From NCBI GenBank assembly GCA_009823395.1, contig CM020511.1, positions 14,416,001 to 14,480,000 on the forward strand: a DNA stretch of 64,000 nucleotides. Direction: 5' to 3'. The position numbers were made by a program, and so were the translations under genes. Shown here piece by piece: positions 1 through 12,010 of this stretch. The notes beneath the pieces were generated by a model, which saw only the letters and a list, made by a program, of their open reading frames with translations, made no database searches and had not been told where the DNA came from. Numbering within the stretch: position 1 is the stretch's first letter; each line of letters opens with the position of its first letter. This DNA is from Thamnaconus septentrionalis (Eukaryota; Chordata; Actinopteri; Tetraodontiformes; Monacanthidae).

Positions 1-92
1 GGCGAATCTGGGCTCCACCGAATCATGGGCGACCAAGCTGGGGCCGCCCTCTGCGTCCGTCCATCACCTCCGTCATGGCATCGTACGCGCGT

Positions 93-93
<1 letters not shown>

Positions 94-155
<62 letters not shown>
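94..155. repeat. (CA)n microsatellite
   Basis: An uninterrupted AC/CA run of about 62 bases. Confidence 0.95.
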
Positions 156-157
<2 letters not shown>

Positions 158-2049
158 GATTCTTTTAGGTTAAGGCTATTATCCGCCTTGGTCTCACTCA
201 AATTCCCAAACCAGCATACAAAACCTTTTGATTGCAGCGCCAAGCCCCCGCACTCCGCCCCCTCCACCATCGCCTCCCCCGCAGATCAGTAGCTTCCTCA
301 GCGTGAATAGTTATATAACTCCTTTCTTACACGTCCCTGAACTCTTTTCACGCAGGCTGCTCCCGACTCCAGCAGTTTAACTTCATTCTCAGACTTGTTG
401 TCAATTTGTTTGGTCACATGTGCGCTGATGAGCAGCTGATCGGGAGGGCGGAGTCATCATTCATTATCCGACCTCTTGCATTTCATCTCTGTTAATCTTT
501 CACGTACCATTCCAAGATCTTTTTTTTTTTTTTTTTTTTGGTATGATTTTGACTTGCAAAAGAAATGATTTAGTGCTTTCACTCAGTCGTAAACTCTTTT
601 TAATATATCTCTGGGTAGCCGTCTTTCCCTATTCATATTTAAAGCCTGACTTGTACGATCAGAATCCTGTTTGACATACATTCAAAACGTAAAAAAAAAA
701 GAATATGAATCACCTGAATCAGATAGAAAACAATCATACATTTAACTGTCCAGTCACAAATTTAGTTTTTAATTGTGTTTTGTTTTGTTTTGTTTTGTTT
801 TTTTTGTTTATTTTTACATGGACATAGGTAGGTAGAAGGTAGACCATGGACATAGGTAGGTAGAAGGTAGCAGACCACAACCACCGGTGACAATATTTAT
901 TCTAGCACTGACAAGGGACAGGCTTTTTTTTTTTTTATCATTTCTTGTAGAATATAAAGTTGGCAGTAAAATAAAGTTGGGAGACAGGCTAGGATGGGCC
1001 TGAGGTGCAGGACACACTTGATGGGTTTCGATGCTGGAAGAACAGCTGAGGTATTACGACAGCCTGAACTACAGAAGTTCACTTTACTGCTTCATCTCTG
1101 TCATTTAGCGTCTATGCCTACCTGATTTGGTGCCTATTAGACTGATTGGTTTCTTTGAAATATCACCCGACTTGAAAAAATCCGCAATGAAATCTCTCGC
1201 ATTATGTTAATCATAGATAATAGGGGCTACGAGACAGCCAACACTTTAAATTACCACACAATGAGTCCCACACTTCACAGTCGCCCTTGCAAGGCAGCCA
1301 AATCTCTCATATTTCAACTCTGAAATCGAGCTCATCCTTTTTGCCAACCTCCAATAAACAGCAACTGCAGTTTCAGTCTCTTCCATAAGAAGCCAGCCTC
1401 TGTTATTGCCACAATCCCTGTTGTCACTGATGTAAGTCAGTACAGGCCTCTATCCCTCAAAACTCTTTACATACACAATCCAACAACTCCAAAACACTGC
1501 TGTGGTCATTCTAGGTGCAGAATAAATTATGATGGAACAATAGAGTGTTCACAAAAATCTGCTTTTTAATATTTTTTAAAATATGTAATTGTTTGTTACT
1601 CAACCAAACCAACCACATATTTTCAGTTTTCTACCAGGTTTTTTTTTTTTTTTTAGAGTAACACAAATGTGAAACATTTGAAATCATCCCGCCTGCATCA
1701 CACAATGAAGTGCTAAAACTAGTATCCTTTTTAAAATGGTCAAATCAATTTTCATTTTTTTTAAACAAAACCTTAACAAACCAAACATTAAAGTTGTAAA
1801 AACTTGATTGCATGCATTGCAAAAAGAACAGTGGCAATAATTAATTTAAGATTAGCATGGGGAACAGTAGGAATATGAATCAGAGAACTGACGTTCCATC
1901 ATTTGTGCCGCTAGCTAAACCACAAAGGTGAACCAAAAGCCTGTCTCTCTTTATTTTTGTGCTTCCTCGGTGAATCAGCTTTGGGCTTCCTCGCTGTTCT
2001 TTGTTCTCGGCGACTCCCCTACGGTAGCTTTCATTTGACTCCCAGTGTG
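156..2049. other. AT-rich noncoding DNA
   Basis: Apart from the tandem repeat at 817 this holds T- and A-runs (520-539, 1639-1654), a (TTTTG)n run at 775-800 and no credible exon. The small frames lack codon bias or recognisable domains. Confidence 0.6.
817..870. repeat. Two-copy 28-base tandem repeat
   Basis: CATGGACATAGGTAGGTAGA followed by AGGTAG begins at 817 and again at 845. The copies are identical over about 26 bases, which suggests a recent slippage duplication. Confidence 0.85.
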
Positions 2050-2300
2050 AGTTCTGTGTTAATTAGGTAAATGAATATGTGTGTACATACGGGGGCCACC
2101 CCTCACCAATAACGACAGCGGCAAAATGGCAACCAAAGGGACCCCACCAGCTAAGGCTAAGTTTGTGATTAAAGGGAAAGGCCTCTATGGCGAGGTGTAA
2201 CAAAATGGCATGCAGCAGGCTTTGAAGCTTATTTATGGCGCTTTATCTAATCCCCACCACCCGTGGCTATGGATGAGATATGTATGTATTATTCATGATA
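2050..2300. promoter_or_regulatory. Candidate conserved noncoding element
   Basis: A block of unique sequence in otherwise homopolymer-rich DNA. It contains TTAATTAG at 2059-2066, ACAAAATGGC repeated in spirit at about 2121 and 2200, and ATTCATGATAAT at its right end. It has homeodomain-type cores, no simple repeats and no credible coding frame. The call is by texture alone; conservation was not testable. Confidence 0.35.
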
Positions 2301-3390
2301 ATGTATAGTGTGACTCTTATGCAGATTGAGAACAAAGGCAAAAGTTTCTTTTTGTGCCTTTAAACGGCCAATTATTTTTTTTTCTTCTCCAAGACTGATG
2401 CAGAACAGATCAAATGAAGGGACTACCGAGGGAGAGGGAAAAAAAACAGCGTGTCTGACGGTTGGTGGACCGGTTTACTCCATGTTCTTGTCTGTCTACG
2501 TCTCCAAGCCCTCAAGCTCTGGGCTTCCTTGGCAGAACTTCTGACTGCAAATCACAGTTTTATTCTCTCACCTAGGGGAGCTTTCACAGTCCTAGTTGTA
2601 AAAATATAAATAAATAAATAAATAAAAAGTAAAAAAAAAATAAAACTTGAACTCGGTCCAAATCCACATCATGAGCACCCAGGCCACAAAATAGTAAGTA
2701 ATCCTTAAGAAACAAATCTAGCCAATAACGTGAAAAATAATTGGCAGCACTTGTGCCTTTGGGGGGCTTGTTTTGTTTTGCTTGGTGGTGGTTTCTGTCT
2801 CCCCCTTTGGCCTCTTATCCTCCGCCTTTACAGCATGACGTAAAACATATGATTCGGACAGTCGCATATGTGAATATTTGGTCTTGTCTGCCTGGCCTTT
2901 ACAAAGGAATTCTTCTTTTTGTTTTAAAAATGCCACCGATGATGTGTCCTGCTACATCATTACTACCATGTAATCAAATCAAGCTGCTTAGACTTTGACT
3001 AGTTGGTCCTGAGAGAAATGGATGAACCCAAGTAAACTAGAACTGCTGAAGAAAACAACCTTCCAGGGGAGCCCTGAGCTGGAGGGGAGATGTGAATTTG
3101 TGCCATGATTGGTGGGGAGAAAAACGTCATCGTTTACAACAGTTGGAGCTCTACACTCCTGGCATGACATATAAATATGACATATATATATATTCATATG
3201 CAGCAACAATCTCAAATGTTTCAAGTGGTCAAGTCTACACAAAGGCGGGGCAAGGCAATATTCTTTGTCGGAGAACACAAGTAACACATCAAGGTTTCTC
3301 CAAGCTACTGACGTCTACAATGTTACCCATCTCGCTAGGGGGCGCTCTATAAACCAAAACAGCGACAAAGGCAATGACTTCACATGATTC

Positions 3391-3410
3391 GGGTTAGGGA
3401 ACCCTAACCC
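3391..3410. repeat. Telomere-like palindrome
   Basis: GGGTTAGGG at 3391-3399 and CCCTAACCC at 3402-3410 are exact inverted copies around AA. Each holds a vertebrate telomere unit (TTAGGG), pointing inward. Confidence 0.8.
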
Positions 3411-4661
3411 TCAAACAAGTTGGCAAACAAGTTGATTGACAATTTGCTTTGGAAGTACAGAGTATTTCTTACTTTTGTTTGTTCAGTTTGTTAAAACTGA
3501 TACAGGAACTCTTGAAAAAGGTGATTCGTCTTGGCATTTTGTTGGAATGGGACCAAGCACTTGAAAATGAAGCCAGCTCCCGTCTAAAAAAAAAAAAACA
3601 GAAAAAAAAAGTTTGTTAGAGGCAATAATTGATCATTAAGGAAAACACAGACATGGTTCATGCGATTCTTGTGTTTCTGACAAACAGCTAGCTTTTTCAC
3701 AGTAGCAATAGTCAACTGGGATTGTTCATGCTGTTCAGACTCTTGTTGGGGCTTTTCTTTAACGTTTGCTACCAAAGTTGGATTGGAAAACAGAAGTCCA
3801 GCAGATGGTCATCAAATGATTGGTCATGTTGGACCAAGCCATTGTTTGGTGGGCCATAAGGGAATGGATCAAAGCATTCAAGCTAAAAGATACATCAGAT
3901 TTAGTTTCCCCTCAGAATTCACACCAACGTATAAATTCACCGTGCGGTTTAGGCCTGATCTTTACCTTTCAGCTCCTTTTCCTCAAGCTATTTTTAAAGT
4001 TCTCATTCAAATGCAATACCATATCGTGACAGTGACGCCGCCGCGACAGATATCGAGCACTTTCATGTTCAAACAAACGCGCGCAACAACTTTCCGCCGC
4101 GTCTACGAAAAAGCTTCGGCGAAAAAGTCGAGACGAGCGAGTTCGAAGTTGAAAGTGAAGCTTTGGAAACAATGCGGAGCGCGGACCACATCCCGCCGTG
4201 GCAAAAAAAAACACGTGCGGCAGAGTTATACGAGCCGTATGAAAGACTGTCATTAATTCAAAAGCATTCAATAATGGAGGAGGGAAGGCATCTCTGAAAG
4301 CTATTTACAGTTTGAGGAGGCAGACGTATGAATAGATGACCCTTCCCTCTCTGGCGCTGACAGTCCAGGGTTACTCTACAAAACTGCCGGCAGCCCAGGA
4401 TCTTCCAGCAGCAGAGGAGACACAAGCCGCCTGTCACTCAGCGCCGGGACGTCACCCTGCTGAGACGCGGCGAGTCGACGTGTGCGTGCGTGCGCGCGCG
4501 CCCGTGCGCGGTGTGCGCGCGCGTGTCGTAATTGTGCGTTAGCGTGACAGGTCTGAATTAATGAGAGGTGCGTGTCAAGAGGGGGAGAGACGCAGACGTC
4601 GAGGAGTGAGGAGGGCTATGACGGTGGCTTAGCGTTGACGACTGCGGCTCGGGCGTGCGCG

Positions 4662-4665
<4 letters not shown>

Positions 4666-4704
<39 letters not shown>
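4666..4704. repeat. (CA)n microsatellite
   Basis: A CA run of about 39 bases in a stretch with high CpG and alternating purine-pyrimidine (GCGCGC) sequence at 4488-4525, which may favour Z-DNA. Confidence 0.95.
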
Positions 4705-4706
<2 letters not shown>

Positions 4707-5024
4707 AACAACGTTGTCTTGTGACGATGATCTCATCAAAGCGGGACACGGGGAAAAAAAAATTCATCAAAGCAGCGGTCGCGGAGAGGTCTCTCCTGCG
4801 TTAGCAGACGATCTGGGACGTCGGGATTACTTTGGATTCGCTCTCTTCAGAGGCTTTTTCTCATCAAGACGGAAGAGGCCGTGCGAGAGGTTGTCTGATG
4901 GGGTTTTTCACGTAAAGTGTGAAGTTTCGTGACCACATTGTCCCATTAGGTCAGCGACATCGGTCGGATTTACCCAAGACTGCTCATTTCCTTCCTCTTT
5001 GGAAAAGATACGCCGGCATGCTCT

Positions 5025-5090
5025 CTGTGGCCACTTTATTTCGGTACATCATGCGAGTGCCAAGTACCTAATAAAGTGGCCGCTGAGTGC
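5025..5090. mobile_element. Tiny Tc1-like remnant made of two terminal repeats
   Basis: GGCCACTTTATT at 5029-5040 is mirrored by AATAAAGTGGCC at 5070-5081, with GGTAC/GTACC just inside. This CACTTTATTAGGTAC end is typical of a widespread Tc1-like family in fish. Only about 16 bases separate the arms, so the whole interior, including any transposase, is gone. It lies just upstream of the mariner fossil but need not be related to it. Confidence 0.6.
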
Positions 5091-5539
5091 AAACATGTAT
5101 TAAATTGAACTCTCACCAAATGCAATCAGGATAAAGCGAAAATATGGTCAATTAGGGCGAAAAAAAAAAAAAATTGTGTCCTTCTTTGTTCTTCTTTTAC
5201 TGCCAAACTGCCAAGTACTCCTGATAAAACTGTCGCTTCTGCTGCATCCACACAAATCTATTTAAAAACTTGTCGTCGCCTCCTCCTGGTCTTCCAAAGA
5301 CTGCTTTTACAGGACAATCTGCGGCAGTCGCTTCTCGCATTTCATCACACTTCCACCAAGCTAAGTAGTGCCTGTTTGTTCAGTCACAAGGATTTTTTTC
5401 CTGATTGCGAAACTCAAAAACAAACCAAAAAAAACCCACAGCACACATCGGTGCTTTTTTTTTTTTCCTGGAACGGCCGTCGTTCAGTCATACGCCGCCC
5501 GGAAGGTCAGCGAGGACATTGCGTCCACGGCGGAGTGGG

Positions 5540-6024
5540 GTGCCCTGGGTGCAGCGGGCTGAAGACACAGCCTGCTGATTCAAAATGGCAGAGGGAGCAT
5601 GGAAACGACCCCCGTCCTGAGCGGCTGGTCACCGTCACCACACAGGACACCGCCGACGAGATCCATGAAATGCTTGTGACAGGTTGATGAATAACACAAT
5701 GGTACATTGCTACGACGCTGGGTGTCTCCCAGGAACGTGTCCATGCAATTATCCTCAACAGAATCAGCTCTCGGGGTCTCACAACTCTTTAGGCCTGATT
5801 AGAGGAGGATTTGGCACAACGCGTCAGGGGACAGTCTGGAAATTATTTTGGCACGCCCTCGGAGAGCTGTCGGTAACCAGAGATGAGACCTGCGCTCACC
5901 CACCGGAGACAAAGGAACAGTGGAAGCGACCCGAGTCCCCGAGTCCTGAGCCGTCATGCGGCCTGATTGCCGAGGACGGCGGCGTGATGGGCTTCATTCC
6001 CTGGAACGCAGAGGGAATGCGAGA
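5540..6024 (+). pseudogene. Decayed mariner-family transposase
   Basis: Translation shows fragments of a mariner transposase in two frames. The upstream frame (that of base 5376) holds a linker-like segment, DPRPERLVTVTTQDTADEIHEML, shown here in parts: DPRPERL then VTVTTQDTADEIHEML. It then carries two stop codons at about 5686-5691. The same frame continues into LGVSQERVHAIIL at 5718-5756, the second DNA-binding helix-turn-helix. A shift to the frame of base 5684 then gives VTRDET (aspartate codon 5882-5884), the first catalytic Asp block, followed by PPETKEQWKRPESPSPEP and FIPWNAEGM, matching the conserved PETK..W..P..P and F.WD..GI blocks. The usual WD is WN here. The rest, including the later acidic residues, is replaced by a GA repeat at 6019. 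It cannot encode an active enzyme. Family assignment rests on remembered motifs, all in the expected order. Confidence 0.75.
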
Positions 6025-6059
6025 GAGAGAGAGAGAGAGAGACGCTGTGCTGCACTGAT

Positions 6060-6842
6060 GTCTTAGGGAGGCAAGAGGGAGAATATGAAGAAGGTTGGCA
6101 CCAGAAGTTGAATTTCTGCAGGGGGAAAAGATCCGTGGATGAATTTACATTCTGGACGGCTTCCATTGGGAAGCGAATATTTGCACCCTCAACCCCGCAG
6201 GAGCGCAGGAGAAATGGTGTTGGAGGGCCGTAGCGAAAACTCACCCTGATAACCTGAAATCGGAGGAAGTGAGGAAGGAAGGAAACCAGGAGACGACAGG
6301 TTCCAGAAATATATTTACTATAAGCATCAAAAAAGACATCAGTTGTGTTTATAGAGAACAATGCAACAATGAACTATCCACTGAAATAAATTTCTGCCAG
6401 TCTTACCTCTGCACAGTTGGCATGTAAACTCAGCAGCGACCCCCTCACTAGTGGGGACTGATGTACTGATTGTTGGTTTGTTTCTTACATTGGAAAGCAC
6501 GACTTCATTTGGCATCCATTAGGCGGATATCTTTCTCTCCGTTAGACTGTGCAACAGACCACATGTCACCACAGCGTGCATCCAAAAAGTGGCGATTATA
6601 AACTGAGTGACATATCAATTTTGGGTAAACTGTCCCTTTTATAATGAAGTTGAAGAATCGTAGAACATTTCAATACGTGGCTGGAAGTATTTCTATGAAT
6701 TCCCCTTTTTTTTTCCGTCTTGGCTCGAATACAAGCGCATTTCAAAGAGTGTGTTGCCTCGTATGTAGAAAAAAAAGCAAGCGTGTGGGTGACTCAGATG
6801 GGTAAACCTCAGCGTGTGTGTGTGTGCACTCACCCGCGTGCG

Positions 6843-6888
<46 letters not shown>

Positions 6889-8369
6889 CAGTTTCCCGTC
6901 CTGACTGAAGGAGAAAAACAGCCAGGGAGAGTCTATCAGCGTGGCACCCTGCTCCAGAACATTCTTGATGAAGCAAAGGTTGTCTTCATTAGGTGCATTA
7001 ATATTCATGACGAATGGTAATTTTGACACAGAAAAGGTCTCAGTAACCTTTTCTCGTGCATTTTTTTTTTCACTTCTCAAGGAAATTACAGTCCGGCAAT
7101 GACTTAATTAATGCTTGGTTTCCTCGCCAAGTCGTTTGAGGGCCTGTCACTTTGAGGTTGGGGTATCTGTCTCGCACCGACAGCGATTGAGAGCGCCAGA
7201 TAGCGGCGGGGTGGGGGAGGAGGGTGAGGGTGGGGATGGGTGGTGGTGGTGGTGGTGGGGGGCGGGGGTCGAGGAGAGAGAGAGGGATTTCACAGAGATA
7301 GGGAGCGACAGGATGCCTTGCTTCCGCACTGCCTTATTTACCATTGAACCCTCCTCCCTGTTTCCCTCCGCACGCTCCACCCCTTCCTCCCTTTCTCTCC
7401 CCCTCTGCAACCCCCCCGCCCCCTCCCCACCCTTCCGCCCCCTTCATTCACTGCGCCGCGGTTCGTTGGTATATGGAGGATGTCACCCTCAAGGCCCCGC
7501 AGGCCTTCGCGTTTCAGCCGGGGAGATCATGAGACGTGACAGGATGTGACTTTTCACTTTCCTCTCTTTATCATCTCAGGAATCGTTCGGCGTCGCGGCT
7601 CCAACGCTGCTCCAACGCTGCCGCCGCCACCGAACGGCGAGGGGCCCGAGACCTCAGCGCGCTTCCTGTCTGAGGGGCCTCGCCGGGGAGTGGGAACAGT
7701 CAGCGCAGTGGTGACTTGTAGGGGCCGCACAGCAATTTCCTCAAACTATTTTTATTTTTATGTTTTTTATATTTTTCTATATCATTACCAATATCGATCT
7801 GTATCTATACATCTATGTACAGTGATTCCTTCCTTCCTTTTTTTTTTTTTTTTTTTTAGTAATTCCAAATTTGTCCCAGGAGGCCAGAGTAAAAATAGGC
7901 ATCCAAATCTATTAAATATATTCAGTAAGTAACTTAATTAGATTCCAGTGTAATACTGTAAGTCTTCTTTAATTAAATAGGACACAGTTTTCACATTCAG
8001 CAATCTGCATAGTGATGCAGTCGTGTGGGACAGTATCATTTAGCAGCCACTGTTCACTCTATAAGCGTCAGCGATTTACTAAAACTACTTCTGACCTTTT
8101 TCAAAAGTGTCCGGAAGGAAGTCCAGAAGGAGTGAAGTGGCAGCATTCTTCAATAAATTAGGATGATCACAAAAAGAAAGATAAATCAGATTTTGCGTTT
8201 TGATCTTTAGAAGAGACCAAAAAAAAATATTAAAAACTGAGGCCGTAATTTTTCATTGAACGCCACTTTTTCACCATAAAGCGACAATTAGAAACGCGTT
8301 TCTAACGACGTCGACCCTCGACGCGCGCAAACGTCGGCGCCGACATTATAAAGCACTCAATCCCTCCCG
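6060..8369. other. Noncoding DNA
   Basis: Holds GT arrays near 6813-6887, a GGTGGTGG tract at 7230-7270, C-rich tracts at 7370-7440 and T-runs. No exon or transposon was recognised. Confidence 0.55.
6845..6887. repeat. (GT)n microsatellite
   Basis: A GT run of about 43 bases, preceded by a shorter GTGTGTGTG block at 6813. Confidence 0.95.
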
Positions 8370-8560
8370 TCCCCCTCCTAAGACGGTGAAAATATGTGAA
8401 CATAAGGCGGCGTTTCCTTTATCATGTGCCATAAAAATTGTAATTTGCCGGAGCCCCCTCGTAGCGCAATATGGTCGGCGGTGTGTTTTCCTGATAGCGT
8501 AGAGATGACAGATAGGTCCACACTGGGAGGTTTCACTCCACTCTGGATACCAGTGTAATA
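8370..8560. promoter_or_regulatory. Candidate conserved noncoding element
   Basis: Unique, balanced-composition sequence with CCATAAAAATTGTAATTTGC and a GATAGCG...GATAGGTCC pair. There is no simple repeat or coding frame. It is immediately followed by a GGGGCGGGGTGG tract at 8578-8606. Support is texture only. Confidence 0.3.
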
Positions 8561-8639
8561 AATTGCGGCCGGGCGGGCAGGGCGGGGTGGGGCGGGGTGG
8601 GGGAGGGCATTAGGGAGGGGTGTGGGGAGAGCGGGAGAG

Positions 8640-8920
8640 CGAGATGGGCCGGCTGATAGAGGCGCCTCTCTTCTCTGGCCCGGCTACACGGCTGGGCTGC
8701 ACCGTGGCCAGCGATGATACGCTATGAAAATGTAGGATTAATTAGGCCGGCGAGGGAAAGGCAACCCTGTCTCATTACTGGCACACAAACCCTCCCTGCC
8801 GCCACCCTCAAAGATATCACCGCTAACACGGCCGTGGCACTAATGCCAGCAGACAAAAGTCTTCTCTTTCCTGCCCGCCGCCCTTATTATCTTATTTAAG
8901 GCCACTTAAGAAGGGGCCCC
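8640..8920. promoter_or_regulatory. Candidate conserved noncoding element
   Basis: Contains ATTAATTA at 8737-8744 inside GTAGGATTAATTAGGCCGGC, plus TATTTAAGGCCACTTAAG near 8892. The sequence is free of simple repeats and has the mixture of homeodomain cores and GC-rich spacers common in developmental enhancers. Confidence 0.35.
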
Positions 8921-9774
8921 AGAGGTGGACGACACCGTACATTCTCTTCACTTAATCAGAGGCCCTCCCTGTGCCTTCACCTACGGTTAGATATTGAAAT
9001 AAATATATATATATTTCTCAGAGAGAGGTGGAGACTCAATTTTTTTTTTTTTTTTTTCACTTTCGCCGCTACATGTGTGATCGGGTGGAGCGGGGACAAC
9101 GGTGGCAGAGTTTCCACTTTGTCACGGGAATAATTAGTCTATGGAGACTCTGCCCTCACTGTGTTGATCCCCTGTTCCTCCTCCCCCCCCCCACCTCCTT
9201 CCGCTTTATCCATTTTCATATATAACGTGTCACACGGCCGGCGCCTCCTTCCAAACTCCCCCTGCTCCTCCTCCTCCCTCCCTCCCCCCACCCCGGAACA
9301 TCTGCGATTCTCCATCATACACTGTTCGTCTTCCAGGTCTTTATCTTCTCCAACGCCGTGAAATATATTTCACGTCCAGGACGGGCGACGATTTCCAGCC
9401 AAACCGCGCAGATGACGCGAGATTTTTCATTTCTCCAGGAATCGTTTATTTCTTTTTCGTTTTTTTTTCTCCATCATTCAGGTGATTATCCGTGAAATCT
9501 TGTGTTTTCTCCATGCGGCATCTCAACGCTGCGGGGGGTCCCTGCTGGGCTTTCCTCTTGTTTTTTTTTTCTTCTCATTTTATTGCTCATGTTAGACAGC
9601 AGAAAATAAATAAATTGAAAAAAAAAAAAGCTGATCGATATCTGTGGAGCCTGTACCTCTAATAACCGATAATAGAAATGTACAGTAAAGGTCCCAGTGT
9701 TTTCCGACAATGTAGCATTCAAAGCCAATTAGATCTACAGAAATGAAATAATTCAAACAGTTCTGAAAATCAGT

Positions 9775-9794
9775 CCTTTGTGATGTCACAAAGG
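9775..9794. repeat. Palindrome with TTTGTGA/TCACAAA core
   Basis: CCTTTGTGA and TCACAAAGG flank TG. It is the second member of a three-copy group in this window and has a CRE/AP-1-like TGA..TCA centre. Confidence 0.7.
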
Positions 9795-10052
9795 GCAACC
9801 TTCCTGACACTTACCTTCGCAGCTTCATCTCAGAGGTTAGCACTCTTGAACCTGGTGTTTGTACCACTCCCTCCCGTCCACTTTAACCATGCAAAAGGTA
9901 CCACGGGGCATCGCTTTTAGCGGGAAGCTGAACCTGAGCACTCTTGTTGGGAGGCTGTAAACAGAGGGATAAATTTGCTGTTCAGTTTTGCTTTTTTCTT
10001 TAAAATGTGTTTTCTAAGTGGAATTCCAACAAATGTATTAGAACAATTGAGT

Positions 10053-10080
10053 TAAATCATGCAGGATTCTGCATGATTTA
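10053..10080. repeat. 12-bp stem hairpin with GATT loop
   Basis: TAAATCATGCAG at 10053-10064 and CTGCATGATTTA at 10069-10080 are exact reverse complements. The core CATGATTTA/TAAATCATG is AT-rich, in an otherwise featureless AT-rich interval. Confidence 0.75.
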
Positions 10081-10779
10081 TGTCTTTTGAATTTGTTTAT
10101 TTTAAAAAACAGGAACAGCACTAAAATGCGGGATTATAACCAGGGGCTAATTTCCACCGTTTGGTAGGTTGATATTAACAAATATGCAATCAACCAAGCA
10201 AAGAAAAGTACAATGACCAGACTACCAACAGACCAATGACATACCATATTACTCATAATGGACCGAAGTGTGAAGTGTCACATATCAGAAGCTGCCATTC
10301 CATTTGTTGTAAAGACCGTGTTAGCGGTGCAGCCTGACGCTGCCGCCTTAAGCAGTGTGACCTGGTTGCCCTGCATGCTGCCACGTGGCGGAGCCGGCGT
10401 AAGCGAACCTAATTAGATTGTTGAGTCAATCAGCGTCCCACAGGTACGTAACATGGCTGTGGAGAACAACAAACCTGTGTAATTGCGCCGAACATGATTG
10501 CACCTCTCACCAGGACCCCGAGTGGCGCAAACAGGCTTGTTTTTGTTTTTCTGATTGCAAAGTCGTTGCACGTGCTAATTGTGACGCGTGAGAAACCTGT
10601 CTGAGCGAGCGCGACGGCTCCAAGGCGGAAGCCGGAAAGCAGATAAACATCCGACGGCGGGCGTGAATGGCACTCTTCACCGCCTCCACCCCCAAACCCC
10701 AAAACCCGTCCGCACACCGAGCTCCTCCTCGCCTCGGAAAGTGCGCGTCTAACTCCGCTCTTTATAAGCGGGCGGAGGA

Positions 10780-10960
10780 GTCTCACCTCTTCCGAGCCAG
10801 ACTTAGCCAAACATAATTAGCCGGGGCGCTCGGCGATAACGCCTCCTGTCACTCCTCATTTACAGGGCCTGCTGGAACTCCGCTCATTTAAGTAATAAAA
10901 CACATTCTCCGCCATTACCCTCTGTCACACGAGCACTTCAGCAGCGCACATCCATAATTG
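10780..10960. promoter_or_regulatory. Candidate conserved noncoding element
   Basis: Contains CATAATTAGCC around 10812, TTTAAGTAATAAAACAC near 10887 and CCATAATTGACGTG near 10951. Several TAAT cores lie in about 150 unique bases. Confidence 0.33.
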
Positions 10961-11345
10961 ACGTGGGCTGCTCTTGCTTCAAATTGGCAAGAGGAGTTTT
11001 TGCCAGGAGCGAGGGGGAACGTCATTTAGTCAGGACTGTTGATGTGCAGAGTGTGAGACCCGCAGGAGCTCGGCTCTACATCCTGGTATTTCACGCACAG
11101 CAGTTTAAACCTACATCGACTGCAACAGTCTTATGCAGATGGATGACCTTATGTTACCCTCACAGATACATTCTTTCTTCTCTGCTGGCCTGAACATACT
11201 TACTTTTTATCTGTAAATATGATAAAGTTATTCTTCATAGAGTTTTTTTTTTTTTTTTTTTTTTTTTAGGCATTTCTTATTGAGTTTTTACAGTAAGTAA
11301 ATAAGTAAGTTGGATCAAGTACGATGTCATTGAAGGCCTCCAGAT

Positions 11346-11369
11346 AGACAGGCAGACAGACAGACAGGC

Positions 11370-11416
<47 letters not shown>

Positions 11417-11420
11417 TAGA
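11346..11420. repeat. (GACA)n tetranucleotide array
   Basis: GACA units with a few GGCA variants at the left give about 75 bases. GATA units follow, a compound array. Confidence 0.9.
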
Positions 11421-11779
11421 TGAATAGATAGAAACCTCAAAAAATCAGTTTTTTGTGCAAACACATGGCATGTATTTTTCATGGACTTGAACATTAAAAA
11501 AGAAGAAGAAAATCCACCCAGCGGTTCTCAAAGCCATCATAGGATTTAAAAAATTCAAAGAATGGAAAGCGAGTAACACGGGACCTGACAGAGACTAATG
11601 AAAACGTCCTGGCAGTATTTATTCTCTCTACCCACTCCGTCTTGTAATGTCCCTCCTCTGGAGAGTCGGCAGGGCTGTGATGTTTACGGCCCCCCCGCAC
11701 CAGAGGAGGAAGACAAAAAGTTGTTGCGCTGCGACTCGGGGGAGGGGGTAGGGGTGGCGGCGGAGGCGGGGTTGGGGGG

Positions 11780-12010
11780 TGGGGACTTGTAGCCTGATGC
11801 AAATATTGCCGGTCCCCGAGCGTCACGGCAGCGCTGCCGGTCGGCTGCGAATGCGAGGGGTTGATATACGCGCTCTGATGCAAACGACGACTCGGGCCGG
11901 CCGTCGGGGCTCAGAAGTCGACCCAGAGGCTGTTAGCCAACTCCCGCGCCCCCCCCGCCCCCCGTACGGCAGCGTGGACGCGCTCCGGCTTTACTGCAGC
12001 TGATTTCTCA
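11780..12010. promoter_or_regulatory. GC-rich block with a perfect octamer site
   Basis: ATGCAAAT, the POU/octamer motif, is at 11797-11804, and a related GATGCAAACG lies at 11877. The rest is CpG-rich unique sequence. Open frames through it do not resemble any protein I know. Confidence 0.25.

Larger units (their letters stand above)
2301..5024. other. Noncoding DNA
   Basis: Contains the telomere-like palindrome, an AAAT run at 2608-2625 and a CpG/GCGC-rich patch at 4030-4530. I see no repeat family or gene. A 157-codon frame at 3783-4256 is discussed under rejected items. Confidence 0.55.

Noticed and set aside
3783..4256. 157-codon open frame on the plus strand
   Set aside because: Complete ATG-to-stop frame, but no domain, no splice context needed for so small a gene, ordinary composition and an overlapping 100-codon frame on the other strand. 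I recognise nothing in it.
11346..11420. CRISPR-like regular repeat
   Set aside because: It is a tetranucleotide microsatellite without unique spacers, in eukaryotic DNA.
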